Shown in pieces: positions 43,696-54,727 of a DNA stretch of 64,000 bases. How positions within the stretch are numbered: position 1 is the stretch's first letter; every line of letters starts with the position of its first letter. The translations under genes were made by a program, and so were the position numbers. The notes beneath the pieces were generated by a model. It did no database searches and was not told where the DNA came from. It saw only the letters and a list, made by a program, of their open reading frames with translations. This stretch comes from Phlyctochytrium arcticum (lineage: Eukaryota; Chytridiomycota; Chytridiomycetes; Chytridiales; Chytridiaceae), in NCBI GenBank assembly GCA_025602905.1, contig JAHLKI010000014.1:707029-771028 (forward strand), read 5' to 3'.

Positions 43696-44039
43696 GGTAT
43701 ACTTTTTTTGTCCTTGGCGATGGTTTTGTCCCACTGGGTTTTCCTCGCAAGGTTTTTAATGAGGTACCTGAAGCGCAAGATGATATGGACGTGTCGGCAG
43801 CAGCGACAAGGGGGAGTGACAAGGAAATTGTCCCAGCTGCGCCACGCCGAGCGACGCGGTACGCAAAGTCGCCAAAGTCGCCAGGCGTTGCACCAGTAGA
43901 AAGTTCTAGATATAGTGTCTGAATTTATAAAAGGATTGCATGTAGCCTGAGGGCATTGAATACAAGAGTTTTTCTTCCATCATTTCAAGTTTTGTTCAGG
44001 GTCCGTTGTCGATCAGCATTTTTTTGGTGAAGTTCGGAC
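43696..44039. other. Copia 3' flank, possible LTR
   Basis: Noncoding. A short palindromic-looking gacaaggaaattgtccc lies at about 43817-43833 and a TATA-like ttataaaagg at 43925-43934. No second LTR copy is present for comparison. Confidence 0.3.
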
Positions 44040-44640
44040 CTTTTAAGTGCTTGGTTGGCCCAGTACTGATGCAGGAGGTCCACCATGCGTAAAGCGTGGC
44101 TTTCACAACAATTGGCCAAAGTACTGTTCATTGATTCCCCGATTTTACTGGTATTGTGGCCGAACCGAGGTATTGAGAAGTGACAGCGTGTGTAAAACTA
44201 GTCTTCACAGCCTCTATCGTCTCTTTTAGCGACTTGCTTGATACTGTTCATCCAGAGTCTTTGCCGTGTTGAAGACCATTTTTTGCATGGCTGCAGTCAG
44301 CCCCTATTCTTTCCAATTCTCGCAGAGATGCCGGAGACAACACCTGTGCTTGTTGTCCGGGAAAAACTCATCTACTTAATTCAGCAAACCCTTGTCCCAA
44401 TCGGACAATATGGTAGTTGAAGGGGGTTTGATCTCGGGAATGGCAATATTAAGTTGGCGTAGGAACCAGCCCCAAGTATCTTCACACTCTCCCGATACCA
44501 TCGCGTACGCCCGTAATACAGTGTTGTTGTTTCCGTCCAAGCTGGTTGCCAAAAAAGTGTGCCCTTAAAAAGAGAAACAATCTGTCTGGGACATAGGAAC
44601 ATTTGCTTGAACTGGGTCTTGGGCTGGTCAAAAACAGCGT
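44040..44640 (-). pseudogene. Degenerate MULE-type transposase relic
   Basis: Read on the minus strand through stops: 'FLATSLDGNNNTVLRAYAMV', 'SGECEDTWGWFLRQLNIAI', 'TILSDWDKGLL', 'HRCCLRHLCENWKE' and 'HNTSKIGESMNSTLANC'. These are successive blocks of Mutator-like (MULE) transposases, a different subfamily from 1403-8283. At least two stops and one frame change. Both ends are truncated. Confidence 0.7.
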
Positions 44641-46027
44641 GCGTTTTGGGATAAGCGTCACACTCCTACGAAATGATCATCCACAAGACCTTCCCGAGAG
44701 CTTCAATACGCTTGAAGTTTACCTTTTCAAGGAAGGCCTTAACCCTCTGAGCCCAGAAGCCTAAATTTAGGTCGGAAAACACTTAGCCAGTCAAAAGTTC
44801 TTGAAATTATCAAATCTTTTTCAATAACTTTATGATCCTTGCCTATGGAAATGTTGCCTGAAACGCTTGCAATCATCCCATATGCTCCTCAGTATTTTTT
44901 GTGGCTGTAGAGTCACTCCAAAATTTTTTTAAGACTTGGCAGACACGTTTCCTATGCGTTTTGAATTAGGAATTCGAGAAGATTTCAAATTCCAAAAGGT
45001 TGCGTTGCAATAAATGTTTGAACAACAAATGCGCAAACAAATATCAGCTACAAAAAGTATTCTGTAGTTATGGGATTCTTGCCCCTGGTCTTCTCTCTGA
45101 CACTGCATGGTTCACTTGTAATGGGGTTAAAAGTATCAGTCCAAAAAAGTTTTTGCCATCCGGAGACCACATTTACCACAAATCCGTGACAAAACAATGA
45201 TAGCAAATACAGTATCTGAGCTTACGAGCTGACATATGACTTTTCCGAAAGCCCTTTTGATCCTGAATTGAAAATTTGCGAAAAAAAACAGGGGGTAACA
45301 ATTAGGATTCCTTTCTGTGATGTTTTTAAAGAAAATTTAGAAACCTAAATTTACAGTAGGTTGCCAAAACTGTGGCTCAGAGAGTTAAGCCTGCAGTATC
45401 CACATATGGAGGTGGGCCCATCATATAATTTGCTTGGGATGAAAATTCAAATGGGCTTTGTGATGGGCCCAGTTCCTAAATGCTCAAGAGGATGCGCAGT
45501 ATTCCCACAAGTCAGAGGCAAATCAACCTCACCCACTATTAACTGGAGACACGGTTTCCCAGGGATGCCAGAGGAACTCCGCCAGATTCCGGGGATTCTG
45601 GTCATTTCTGTCACGTGGTCTACACTTTGGTCTTACTCTGAAGGGATTTGTGTAGTTTTGTCATTAGTTTGCTTTTTTGCGTAGTTTTGTTAATAGTTTG
45701 GGATTTTTGGCTAGATTTGTCATTTTCCCTACTAATTATCATTTATCCAAAGTTAACAATCGGGCATTCCAATCATGTGCAAATGCGTGCAAATGGCAAA
45801 TGGCAAAAGGCAAGGTGGCTGGGTGCCCGAACACGCAGCAGAGAATCATAACAAGTAGTGTAGCTGGCACGATTGAAATCCCCAGGCAAGTCATGCCAAT
45901 GCAAATGCAAAGCAGGAGGCAAACTCCGAACCAGATCTACACGCAGATCCACCAGATCCACGCCACCATTTCGGAACTCCATTTACCCAAAATCGCAATC
46001 ACACGCACACCACATCTTCATCTCACC
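44641..46027. other. AT-rich spacer, no supported gene
   Basis: ORFs are short and motif-free; the 247-codon frame that enters the next gene starts here without support for an earlier ATG. The tail of the MULE relic may extend to about 44700. Confidence 0.4.
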
Positions 46028-46420
46028 ATGCCCAAATCATCCGACAACCAACTCCTTCTATCCAACGTTTGTCGCAGGATCCGAGCAACGACAACAGTAA
46101 CGGAAAGGGAACTTTTGACATTCGTGACCGCCATCCTAATTTTTGTGGTTGCATTCAAAGACAATTCCGGTTGGGAACAAGCTATCAAATCTTTGGCCCT
46201 TTCGAATATGGATGCAGCTCTCCGCATGGCCTTCACGATTGTGCTCAGAGAGGAAGACACTGCGGGAAGAGGAATGAAGGCCGATGTGTCGGAGGAGTTG
46301 CTTCTGATTTCCGCCTTGCCACCAGGATCGGAGGAACGTAGTCTGAGGAGTGCATATGAGGAAGCGCTAGCCATCCATTACCTCTTCTCGAGAATTGCAG
46401 TACCACGAGCTCCGAGTTGA
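46028..46420 (+). CDS. Small unknown protein
   Basis: I chose ATG 46028 (context CACCATGCC) within a longer open frame. 130 residues, with a predicted hydrophobic stretch 'LLTFVTAILIFVVAF' near residues 27-41 that could be a membrane helix or helix core, then an acidic, Leu-rich C-terminus. Not recognised. The frame is undamaged but isolated among relics, so it may be chance. Confidence 0.3.
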   Translation: MPKSSDNQLLLSNVCRRIRATTTVTERELLTFVTAILIFVVAFKDNSGWEQAIKSLALSNMDAALRMAFTIVLREEDTAGRGMKADVSEELLLISALPPGSEERSLRSAYEEALAIHYLFSRIAVPRAPS

Positions 46421-47405
46421 CTGTCTTGGCAACTGCATGAGTTAGACCAGACAAGGTTCACGCAGGGTGCCCTCTTAATGCGTATGCGCAACTAGGGTTT
46501 TGCGTATGCGTATGTGGCTTATAGCAATTGCTTAAGCGGGTTTTATATTGGAGATGCACAGACGCAATAGCGGGCCATTATGATACTGTCTCGCAGAGTA
46601 ACCATCTGTGACCCCTACTCGGCTATATATGAGAACAGAAATGATCTCAAACAATTCAGAGCAAAATATTCTCTGGTGTCAATTTTCTTGATGATAATTG
46701 ATGCGGATCCATCTGTGCCAAGCGCAAATTCCACCAGAAGTTTCAAAATACAGTACATGCAGACTTCCAACGTACATCATAAAACATGCCAAGACCGGGG
46801 AAGGTGATTGCAAAATCTATTCAACATATTCCGGGTATCAGTGTTGCAACTGCCGAGGGTTTTACAGATGAAAAAGCATAGATGTCCTGGTCATCAAAAA
46901 TCCACTTTTCAAAAAATAAAACAAAAACACCATGAACGGGATCTGAACCACCGCGCATGTTGGGCCAAATACGTTAGCCCAAACCACTGGCCCAATAGGA
47001 GGGTTCCAATAGTGATCACCATTTGTCCTATATAACAGGTGCGAGTATCTATCTTGACTGGACTCTGAAAAAACAGACATGAAAACACTTCATGGGGGAG
47101 TTATACAAAGGTGACGATTTAGTTGAAAGAACAACAGACACAAAATTTCAACACTCAGTAAGACACAAGATTTTCAACACTCAGTAACCTTATTCAACGT
47201 TTAAATAAACGAGGATATGCCAGGTATGGGGCTAAGCCCAATACAGAGACGAATATACTGTAAACCAAACACAGAAGAAGTCTGCAAAAAAATGGCAGAG
47301 CTTCCATATACAGAATGCCCCTGGTCATTCTCACCACCAATTCCATTGAGCGCTCCTCTAAAACCATGGCTGTGTGCAATACCCGCCCAGTCAATGCCAT
47401 TCCAC
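46421..47405. other. Spacer; weak tRNA-like signal at 46930-46995
   Basis: On the minus strand GGTTCAGATCC resembles a B box, with TGGTTTGGGCTAACG upstream as a possible A box and a T run downstream. Arms do not pair well. Otherwise no gene. Confidence 0.25.
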
Positions 47406-47410
47406 CATTG

Positions 47411-47651
47411 TGTAGCGGCCAAACTACGGACTCAAATAAAGACACTCGTTGACTGACTGTTTAGAGTATGTGTTATTCAAGAATTGATAGTATAGGTGGT
47501 TTCTACACTATGCGACAGAAGGTCCTAAACTCTCAATCTCCGACAAGCTCATAACCGATCCCGCCAAAAAACTCGCGTTGTACAACTGTACAAATCTAAC
47601 TAATTGATCCTGCGCGTCTGAAGCCACGGTTCGTGCTGTCACTTCTCTACA
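47411..47651 (-). repeat. 3' LTR of Gypsy element 2
   Basis: 241 bp, TGTAG...CTACA. A purine tract GAGGAGAA lies just inside on the minus strand, as expected for a polypurine tract. Confidence 0.9.
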
Positions 47652-48162
47652 TTCTCCTCAGAGGGACACGCCGGTTGCGCAGCACGCGTACGGGTTCCTC
47701 TACTTCTTCAGTGGCAGTGGCGTCGGCATGAAAGGTGTTGGCAGAGGGGGCGTCCAAGGTGGGTGTATGATTAGAAGGCGGTGCGTGACAGGTTATTTCG
47801 AGATACGCCGCAAACTCATCCAGCACTGCTTTATTGAGATTTTCCACCGGCTCCCAAGTATTGTCAGTTGCTGAATAACCTGTCCAGCGGATTCGATACT
47901 CGTCTCTCTTCTGTTTAGGATTCCATCCGTGGTCCACAATGTGGTCAACGCTCCATAGATCGTGCCCTTTGTCATCTGACTCAGGAAAAGACCGGAATCA
48001 ATCGGCTGGTCCTTTGTATGGTTTGACTGGGGAAATGTCGAACTTGGGAAATATTCGCCAGTGGGTTGGAAGCTCCGAATGTACTGTGCGTCCCCTTTGT
48101 TCCTTCACAACAAAGGGTCCAGTCCATCTATCCTTGAGTTTCGTGACAGTTTGATACTTGAT
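47652..48162 (-). pseudogene. Gypsy 2 integrase tail and chromodomain
   Basis: After the stop that ends the integrase frame, the reading continues 'KLKDRWTGPFVVKEQRG' and, past a second stop, 'EYRIRWTGYSATDNTWEP', a chromodomain. The last residues are basic ('RNRRVPLRR'). Confidence 0.8.
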
Positions 48163-49557
48163 CTACAGGTTTCTCGTATTTAACAGAACGCGGTCCCCGG
48201 TTTCAGATGGCTTGGGGGATGGTTTACCAGCGTTGGCAATCAGGACCTGGTCTACTTTGGCTGTCCGCGTGCTATCTTCCGCATCCTGGCGCAAAGCATC
48301 TAATTTCACTAACCAGGTGTCGGCATCTCGTACACTTGACGTTGGCAAACGCGGCAAGGCAGTGGGGACAAAGCCTATTGTCAGTTCAAACGGGCTTCGC
48401 CCAGTGGTTCGCAAAACGGTCGCATTACAGCGGAATTCCAGCAAAGGCAACACGTCCAGCCATTTTTCATGGCTACCATCGACGGCAGCCCGCATAGCTT
48501 CGTTCAAGTCACGGTGTCGGCGCTCCACTCGGCCATCCACGTTTGGGCGGAATGCAGTTGTCCGACGTAGCTTGACAGGAAGAGCGGCCATCACCGCCTC
48601 CCAGAATTTTGATGTGAACTTCGAGTCTCGATCGCTAAGAATATCCACAGGCAAACCCCACCGTGGGTAAATGCGCTCCAAAAAAAGATCCGCCAGCTCC
48701 AATGTGGTACCCATGGTCTTCCAAGGCACGAATATCGACTTGCCTGTCGGGCGATCTTGCACATGCCAAATGGAATCAAAGCCGCGGATAGGTGGTAGTG
48801 GCCCAACAAAATCCATGCCCAGATGCTCCCCCAGGCGGCCGACAACCGGCATAGCCATCGCCAATCCAGGCTCTGCGGTGTAACGACCTTTTGCGCGTTG
48901 GCAGCGGTCACATTCCCGAATGTAGGTGGTCACATCGTTCAGCATTCCTTTCCAATAAAAACTGTCACGTAAGTGGGTGTACGTGCGGTCTGCCCCAACG
49001 TGTACCAGCTCCAAATGCGCCATATCAATCAACAGGTTCCGCAGGTCGGCGCCTGACCAGGACATGGATAAAGGAATTACCAGACGGGATTCGTTGAGCA
49101 GTAGTAGGCCGTCCTGTACCGAAAACCCGGGATGCAACTCGGGTTCGGCCCATACCGCTCCCCAGCGGGAATCTTCTTGGAGATTTTTGATTAGAGTGGT
49201 GTCGAATCCATCTCCAAAAGACGTAACTAGGCGTTCGCGAAGGGACGGAATCTCTGGCTCGGGAGAGGTGGCTTCTGCGATACATACCATCACCCGTGCG
49301 CAATCAAAGGCCGTTGGCAAATCCCGCTCCCCAGCCCCAGAAAAGGCAATCCACCTCCAAACCGCACTATCATCATCATCCGCAGGAGCTTGCGCACAAG
49401 CTTCCGTCGCCCGGTGATCATCCCATAAGCGAGAAAGAGTGTCGGCTAGAGCATTATCGTTGCCAGCGATATGTGGCTGAGGTACCGAGGCCTTGAGGTA
49501 TAAGAGCATCATGATCCGTGCAAACAGTAAACGCCATGCCCCGCAAGAAATGCTCAA
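48163..49557 (-). pseudogene. Gypsy 2 RNase H end and integrase
   Basis: 464 codons. The RNase H end is 'NALADTLSRLWDDH'. The integrase zinc domain is 'HVGADRTYTHLRDSFYW' with 'CDRCQRAKG'. The catalytic core is 'GMDFVGPLPPIRGF' (D), 'LSDRDSKFTSKFWEAV' (D) and 'VDGRVERRHRDLNEAM' (E). All catalytic residues are present, but the frame begins inside the RNase H and ends at a TAG. Confidence 0.85.
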
Positions 49558-51063
49558 AATGAGAGATGGATTCGACTAAAGCGAGCTTTTCCTGTTGCGT
49601 GGTTGTGTAGTTACGCTCACCAGCGACGTAGGACCGCGACCAGCACCGGATGGGTCAAGCGTCTTTCCAGGTTCCCGAAACCGGCCCCTGTGCCAAATAG
49701 CCCGCAATTCCGACGAGACTGCATCGGTGATCAAGTACGTACGAAGTGAGGGATCATGAACATCGAAACTCCATAACTGCATACAACGTAACATTTCGTT
49801 CTTCACGTGATCCCAAGCGGTTTGATGGGTGGGGGTCCAGGCAAACCGACCATTGATGTTGAATGGAGGAGGACGCGCAGTCGATTTTCGACCCTTCACC
49901 TTGCGGTATTTCACCACATCAGCAAGGAGCGAACGCTCCGCGACTGAATCCATGGAGTGCTCCAAGACAAACTGAAAGGCTGCTAACATCCGGTCAACTT
50001 GCTCTATGGAAGTAGGGGTAGGCACCTCCCAAATGGTCTTCATGACCTTCGTTCCAGGCAAACGAATTCCCTGACCAATAAGGCTCCCCAGCACTTCCAT
50101 CTTGGGTGGGCAAAACTCATAAGAGCCAATATACCATTCGCATTCTTGAAACCGGGCCAACAACCAGAGACATTCTGACGCATGTTCGAAGAGACTGCCT
50201 TTCGAGGTCATGACGAAATTGTCTAGATAAGCGCGAATGCTGCCGCCTAGCTTGGGTCCCGCTGTCGTCTCCGACGCTCTTTGAAAGTTCGCTACTCCAT
50301 TGGTATCTCCCATCGACAATACCCGAGATCGAAACTGACCAGAAGGCGTCAGGAAGGCAGTATATTTCTCGCAATCCGGTTCTACGCGGAATTGCTCATA
50401 CGCGTTGATTAAGTCGAACTGACTAGCGTAGTCAGCTTCTTGCACTGCATCCCGAATGCCATCTGTGTGGGGTAAAGTGTAACAAACTAGCTCCTTCTGC
50501 TGGTTTCGTGCTCGTTTGTCAAAAACCATTCTAGCCTTTTCAATATCTCTCTTCGGGACCACAAACGTAGGGACGGCTTCCGGGTCGGAAGACCTATACC
50601 AAGGGCCATCGCTGATATATTTTGCTTCCTTTTCCCGCATTTGTTGTTCATACTTGACGGGGTACCGAATGGCTCTCTTGGGTAAAGGTGGTGCGTCCCG
50701 TTTCATGACAAAACTGTGGTTCATCCCAACCCAAAGTGGAGAGAGTCCAGGGGGTAGGGTACCATCCGGACGAATCACCCCAATCTCCTCCCCAAATCGT
50801 CGAACAATATCACCATCTGCTTCCACGGTAAGATCCGCACCCGGCGCTTTCAGCTCTGCAAGGGCAGAGGCCCAAGCCGGAAACATATCCGGTCCGTTCT
50901 CAGAAATTTTGATAGTGCGATCCGGATCAATTGGCTGCATCTTAGGCGCGGCTCTGACTTCAGGCGCAACGGTAGCGCTTATGGCCCGAACTTTCTGATC
51001 TTTCTGAGCGCGTGGCACTTCCTTTCCGCCTACTATGGCGCCGCCCAGTACCAGTTTGTCCAT
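49558..51063 (-). pseudogene. Gypsy 2 reverse transcriptase
   Basis: 495 codons (49576-51063). It has 'VPTFVVPKRDIEKARMVFDK', 'SQFDLINAYEQFRVEPD', 'MGDTNGVANFQRA' and the active-site box 'RAYLDNFVM'. As in Gypsy 1 the second Asp of Y-x-D-D is Asn. RNase H starts with 'TYLITDAVSSELRAIW' but 49557-49600 has a frame break. Confidence 0.85.
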
Positions 51064-51079
51064 GGTCCAGCATTACTGC

Positions 51080-51423
51080 GCACCGACCGCTTCCAGCAAT
51101 TCCGTTCCCAAGATCCCATCGAAGCTATTCACGGCTCCCACGTCAAATTAAACCCGGTCAGATCGGTCTAGTACATCCACGGCCTGTACTGTTCCTGCTG
51201 CGGAAGTTCCATATGATCCACGGAACCCAGTACCAATCTTCCGGCGTTGACCATGATCTTCTCTACTAAACCGGTGAAGTTTTACAAAGCGAGTGTCCAG
51301 CATTTGAACTTTGGCTCCCGGATCCACCAGTAATACCGCGTCAGCCCCGCCTACTTTCGCTAATACGGTGAACACCTTCCCAATCGAGGTAGGGCTTCCC
51401 ACAATCTCCTTCCAATCCCGCAC
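51080..51423 (-). pseudogene. Gypsy 2 protease
   Basis: 'ADAVLLVDPGAKVQMLD' is a retropepsin-like block; the usual D-T/S-G reads D-P-G. Overlaps the end of the gag-derived frame in another frame. Confidence 0.55.
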
Positions 51424-52148
51424 TGGTTGCTGAGGGGTGCGCGAGATCGCTTCCTGTGGTTCTTTGTCGTGAACCTGCGGGTGCCTATCCCGCAGTTTCT
51501 TTTTCGACTTCGTTTTGGTATTTGTGACGGAGGCACTCGCCGGAATAACTGAACTGCTGACGGAATCCTGGGGGGAATCAGCCAGCGAGGAGTAGGGGAC
51601 TTGTCTGGTCCCTTGGGTTTCTCCTTCTCCTGTATCATGGGTGTACTGCCCTTCTCTTGTTTGACGCGTCGCTGCCCGTCCTGCCAGGCTGTAACTGCGT
51701 CCGCGTAGGAGCGCCCTCCTTGAACAAAACGGGAAGGCAAGCGCGGCGGATCCTCCTTCTGCGGTATCACATCAGCGTTCACGGTTAACGCGACCGTTGG
51801 CATGACCTCGGCCAGCGTTGCGTTCACACGAGCTCGGTTGGGACAATCTTTGGCCAAATGTCCCTTGTTGTTACATTGGAAGCAGGTAACTCCTGCGACC
51901 CGTTTCGCGTATTCTTCCGGAGTTTCCACCTCTCGCACAAATCCTGTGCTGGAGTTTGAAGTAGTTGAGGCAGGAACGTCCTTCGTCGCTCCTGAAGCCG
52001 CCTGTAAACCTTTCCTAGACTTAGCTTCTTTCTTGAGCTCAGCACAACAACGCTCCCCGCAACTTGTCGTATTCCTCCCGAGGCATGTGAAATTGGCCAT
52101 TGGTGTCGGCCGACTTGGCCTTCTTCTGCGAGAAACAAAACTGGTCTT
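51424..52148 (-). pseudogene. Gypsy 2 gag C-terminus with zinc knuckle
   Basis: 'CFQCNNKGHLAKDCPNRA' is a CCHC knuckle that binds RNA. A Lys/Pro-rich linker follows. The frame differs from the upstream gag frame (shift near 52100-52150). Confidence 0.8.
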
Positions 52149-53420
52149 CTATCCCCATCTCGTCCACCAATCTGCTTCAGAAAGACGGTGTAAGTTGGCG
52201 CCCATCTTGCTAATGACGTCCGGATGGGCCTTCTCCTTGAGCTTCGTAATGTAAATGTGCCGATTCATATGCACACCAACGGTTTCCCATAACCTATCCA
52301 ATTCGGATTTCCATTCCAAGAAAGTTTTGGAGCCCTGACACGATGCTTCCCATTCGGCTAAAACAGCCGCATCGGAGTTTGGCTTCAGGAATCGGAGGTA
52401 GTGGTCCTTAAGAAAGTCGTGAAAGCCACGCCAGGTGTCAAAGCGCTGCCTATACATCTCATATGCTTTCGCGTCCGGGTGTAGGAAGCTCCGCAAAGCA
52501 AACAAGACCAACTTTTGAAAGCGGGGGTTCTTGTCATAAACGTCAAGCTCCTGCTCTTCAAAGGCTCTGACAATTTCGGTCTCGAAGTCCATCAATGTAC
52601 GTTTATCGTTCTCCCCCACTTTTCCTTTGAAGCAAATCTCCGGAACAATGCTATCGCGAATTACACGGATCTGTTCCTTGATCTCCTTGTACCACAACTC
52701 GGCCTTTCGATCCTCCTGAATGCTACCGAGTTCATGTTGAGAAGCGAGAGGGTTAGTTCTCGGAGTCGCCGTCATGGCCGACCCGCGGGTTGTCTGGCGT
52801 GGGTCGGGCGCAAGCATTCTTCCAGCAATCGGCGTCTGATAGGGGTTACGAATGTCATGAAAAGGTTGATGGTGCGCAGTTGTAGCCGGAACGTGGGAAT
52901 TTTGGGAATTTTGTTTGTTGCCCAATTCCCCTGCTCCAAGCTCCAAGCGGGCCTTTTCAACCTTCCGTTGTAACTTAGCGAGACGAAGAAGCTTCACTCT
53001 TTTCATTTCCTTCAGGTGCTCCAGACGTTCAAGCTCCTGTTCCATCTTCTCAAGTTCCAGATCCAATGCTTCATTCCCGATCTCTGCGTCGACAATTTCA
53101 GCCCCTAAACCTCTAATAGTTGTTTGAGTAATGTCCGCCTCTTCGAAACCGAATCCGCTCTCCCCAAGTCCTAATCCCAAAAGATCCTGGCTGAAGTCGC
53201 CAATGAGTGAATCCGCATTGTCCTCAATATGGGCATTGTTGGCAGACACTCTGGTTGGGGTGTTCATAGCAGCATTGGTTCCAAACGGGGTCATCGCTCG
53301 AGCATTAAATCCACTAGGTGTGGCTCGTTGAATTGGTGAACGCACAACGGGACTCATGTCAAACGAGTATAAACAAACCAAGTTGAAGTAACCGAACTGA
53401 TTTCCAAATCCAATCCACAA
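52149..53420 (-). pseudogene. Gypsy 2 gag
   Basis: The likely start is the Met at 53357 ('MSPVVRSPIQRATPSG'), inside a frame open from 53420. Residues about 110-150 form a strong coiled coil ('LELEKMEQELERLEHLKEMK'). The capsid-like domain follows with 'FETEIVRAFEEQE', 'FALRSFLHPDAKAYEM' and 'FLEWKSELDRLW', typical of retrotransposon gag. The frame ends early at 52149 by a shift. Confidence 0.75.
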
Positions 53421-53528
53421 AGTCGGGCGTCCCCAGCTAGTAACTTCAGGCTACCAGTCTCTTCCAAAGGTTTCCGAAGGGTAGCTAGACCTTCTTCCAC
53501 CCAAAAGGTCACTCTTTAGTCAAAAAAA

Positions 53529-53769
53529 TGTAGCGGCGGAACTACGGACTCAAATGAAGACACTCGACGACTGACTGTTTAGAGTATGTGTTACTCAAGA
53601 ATTGATAGTATAGGTGGTTTCTATACTATGCGACCTAAGGTCCTAAACTCTCAATCTCCAACAAGCTCATAAGTGATCCCACCAAAAAACTCGCGTTGTA
53701 TAACTGTACAAATCTAACTAATTGATCCCGCGCGTCTGAAGCCACGGTTCGTGCTGTCACTTCTCTACA
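53529..53769 (-). repeat. 5' LTR of Gypsy element 2
   Basis: 241 bp, partner of 47411-47651. The leader just inside reads TTTTTTTGACTAAAGAG on the minus strand and has no T-G-G tRNA primer site directly after the LTR. Confidence 0.9.
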
Positions 53770-53779
53770 CATTGATGCT

Positions 53780-54040
53780 CATTCCCTCCATCACTCACAA
53801 ACGGACATGCCAAGATGCCATCTATTGTCCCACGCTCAGGCCATGCCAAGATGTAATCTGGCTTTCGGACTCGGCCTACATCCTCAAGAATTTGCCCAGA
53901 GATTTCAACTCAAGGCCCCTCCATCACTTACCAACTGCCATGCCAAGATGCAATGTGATTTCCCACGCTCATGTGTAGCAAATTTGGCTTTGGGACTTGG
54001 CCTACGGCCCTCGAGGATTTGCCCAAAGATTTTGTAGTCC
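53780..54040. repeat. Tandem duplication, two units of about 130 bp
   Basis: Units 53780-53910 and 53914-54040 share 'cctccatcact', 'catgccaagatg', 'tcccacgctca', 'ttggctttgggactTGGCC'-like and 'gatttgccca(a/g)agat' blocks. It abuts the target site of Gypsy 2. Confidence 0.7.
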
Positions 54041-54331
54041 GAACAGGTCACGTGGGGCACGTGTTTTCGGACAACTGCTACTACCCTATATAGATAGACC
54101 AAAAACAGTTTATGATGCGGGCACACTAGCTAATATCTGCCATACAAGAGAAGGAACGATTTGCCACCGGTGTTACAATGCATTCGCTCATAACCGATGG
54201 GCTGTAACAACCGGCATAAACGTTTCATCTCTTGAGGTTTGCGTCCTCACTCAGCTTCTTCACGAGCGAGGCGTAGCTTCTCTCTCACCTCCTTAGCTTT
54301 CTTCAACAAGGCAATGTCTTTCAGGTCTTCC

Positions 54332-54712
54332 TCAATTTTCCCTTTCCCAAATGGCATTCTTCTTTTCCACCAACTCAACTGCAGCCAGATGGGCTCCCTC
54401 ATCCGCATAATCACTATCCAAAACAGTGACACTCATGGCGGCCGTTCTTTTGCTAGAAGTGGGCTTGGGCTTGGCTCTGAGTTTCAGCTTCTTGGGGCTG
54501 TCCTCATCCGACTCAGTGTCAAGTTTAATGACAACGGCTGCAGCTTTACCCCTGGCAGACTTGGAGGTGGTACCCTTGGCGGCAGACTTCTCCTTTTGCC
54601 CCTTCTTCTTCGCTGCGGTATTTTGCTGCCGGGATATGGCCGACTTGGCGTGCTGTTTGGTCGATTTAGGTGTCTTGTATGGGACTCCCGTTTGCTTGCC
54701 AATGTGGGACAT
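54332..54712 (-). CDS. Lys/Ala-rich basic protein, unknown
   Basis: 126 codons starting 'MSHIGKQTGVPYKTPK', very rich in Lys, Ala and Ser ('KKKGQKEKSAAKGTTSK') with 'DTESDEDSPKKLKLR', a likely phosphorylated nuclear segment. A further frame (to 54247) 'EDLKDIALLKKAKEV' ends in a helical coiled-coil-like part. It may be the partner gene of the MULE-like gene next to it. Family not known. Confidence 0.35.
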   Translation of the reverse strand: MSHIGKQTGVPYKTPKSTKQHAKSAISRQQNTAAKKKGQKEKSAAKGTTSKSARGKAAAVVIKLDTESDEDSPKKLKLRAKPKPTSSKRTAAMSVTVLDSDYADEGAHLAAVELVEKKNAIWEREN

Positions 54713-54727
54713 AGTCCATTTCCCAAG

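Larger units (their letters stand above)
47411..53769 (-). mobile_element. Complete Ty3/Gypsy LTR retrotransposon (element 2)
   Basis: 6.36 kb with two 241 bp LTRs (47411-47651 and 53529-53769) starting TGTAG and ending CTACA, flanked by the 5 bp direct repeat CATTG (47406-47410 and 53770-53774). The order on the minus strand is gag, zinc knuckle, protease, RT, RNase H, integrase, chromodomain. About 15 differences between the LTRs by eye (about 94% identity) point to an older insertion. Several stops and shifts break the polyprotein. Confidence 0.9.
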
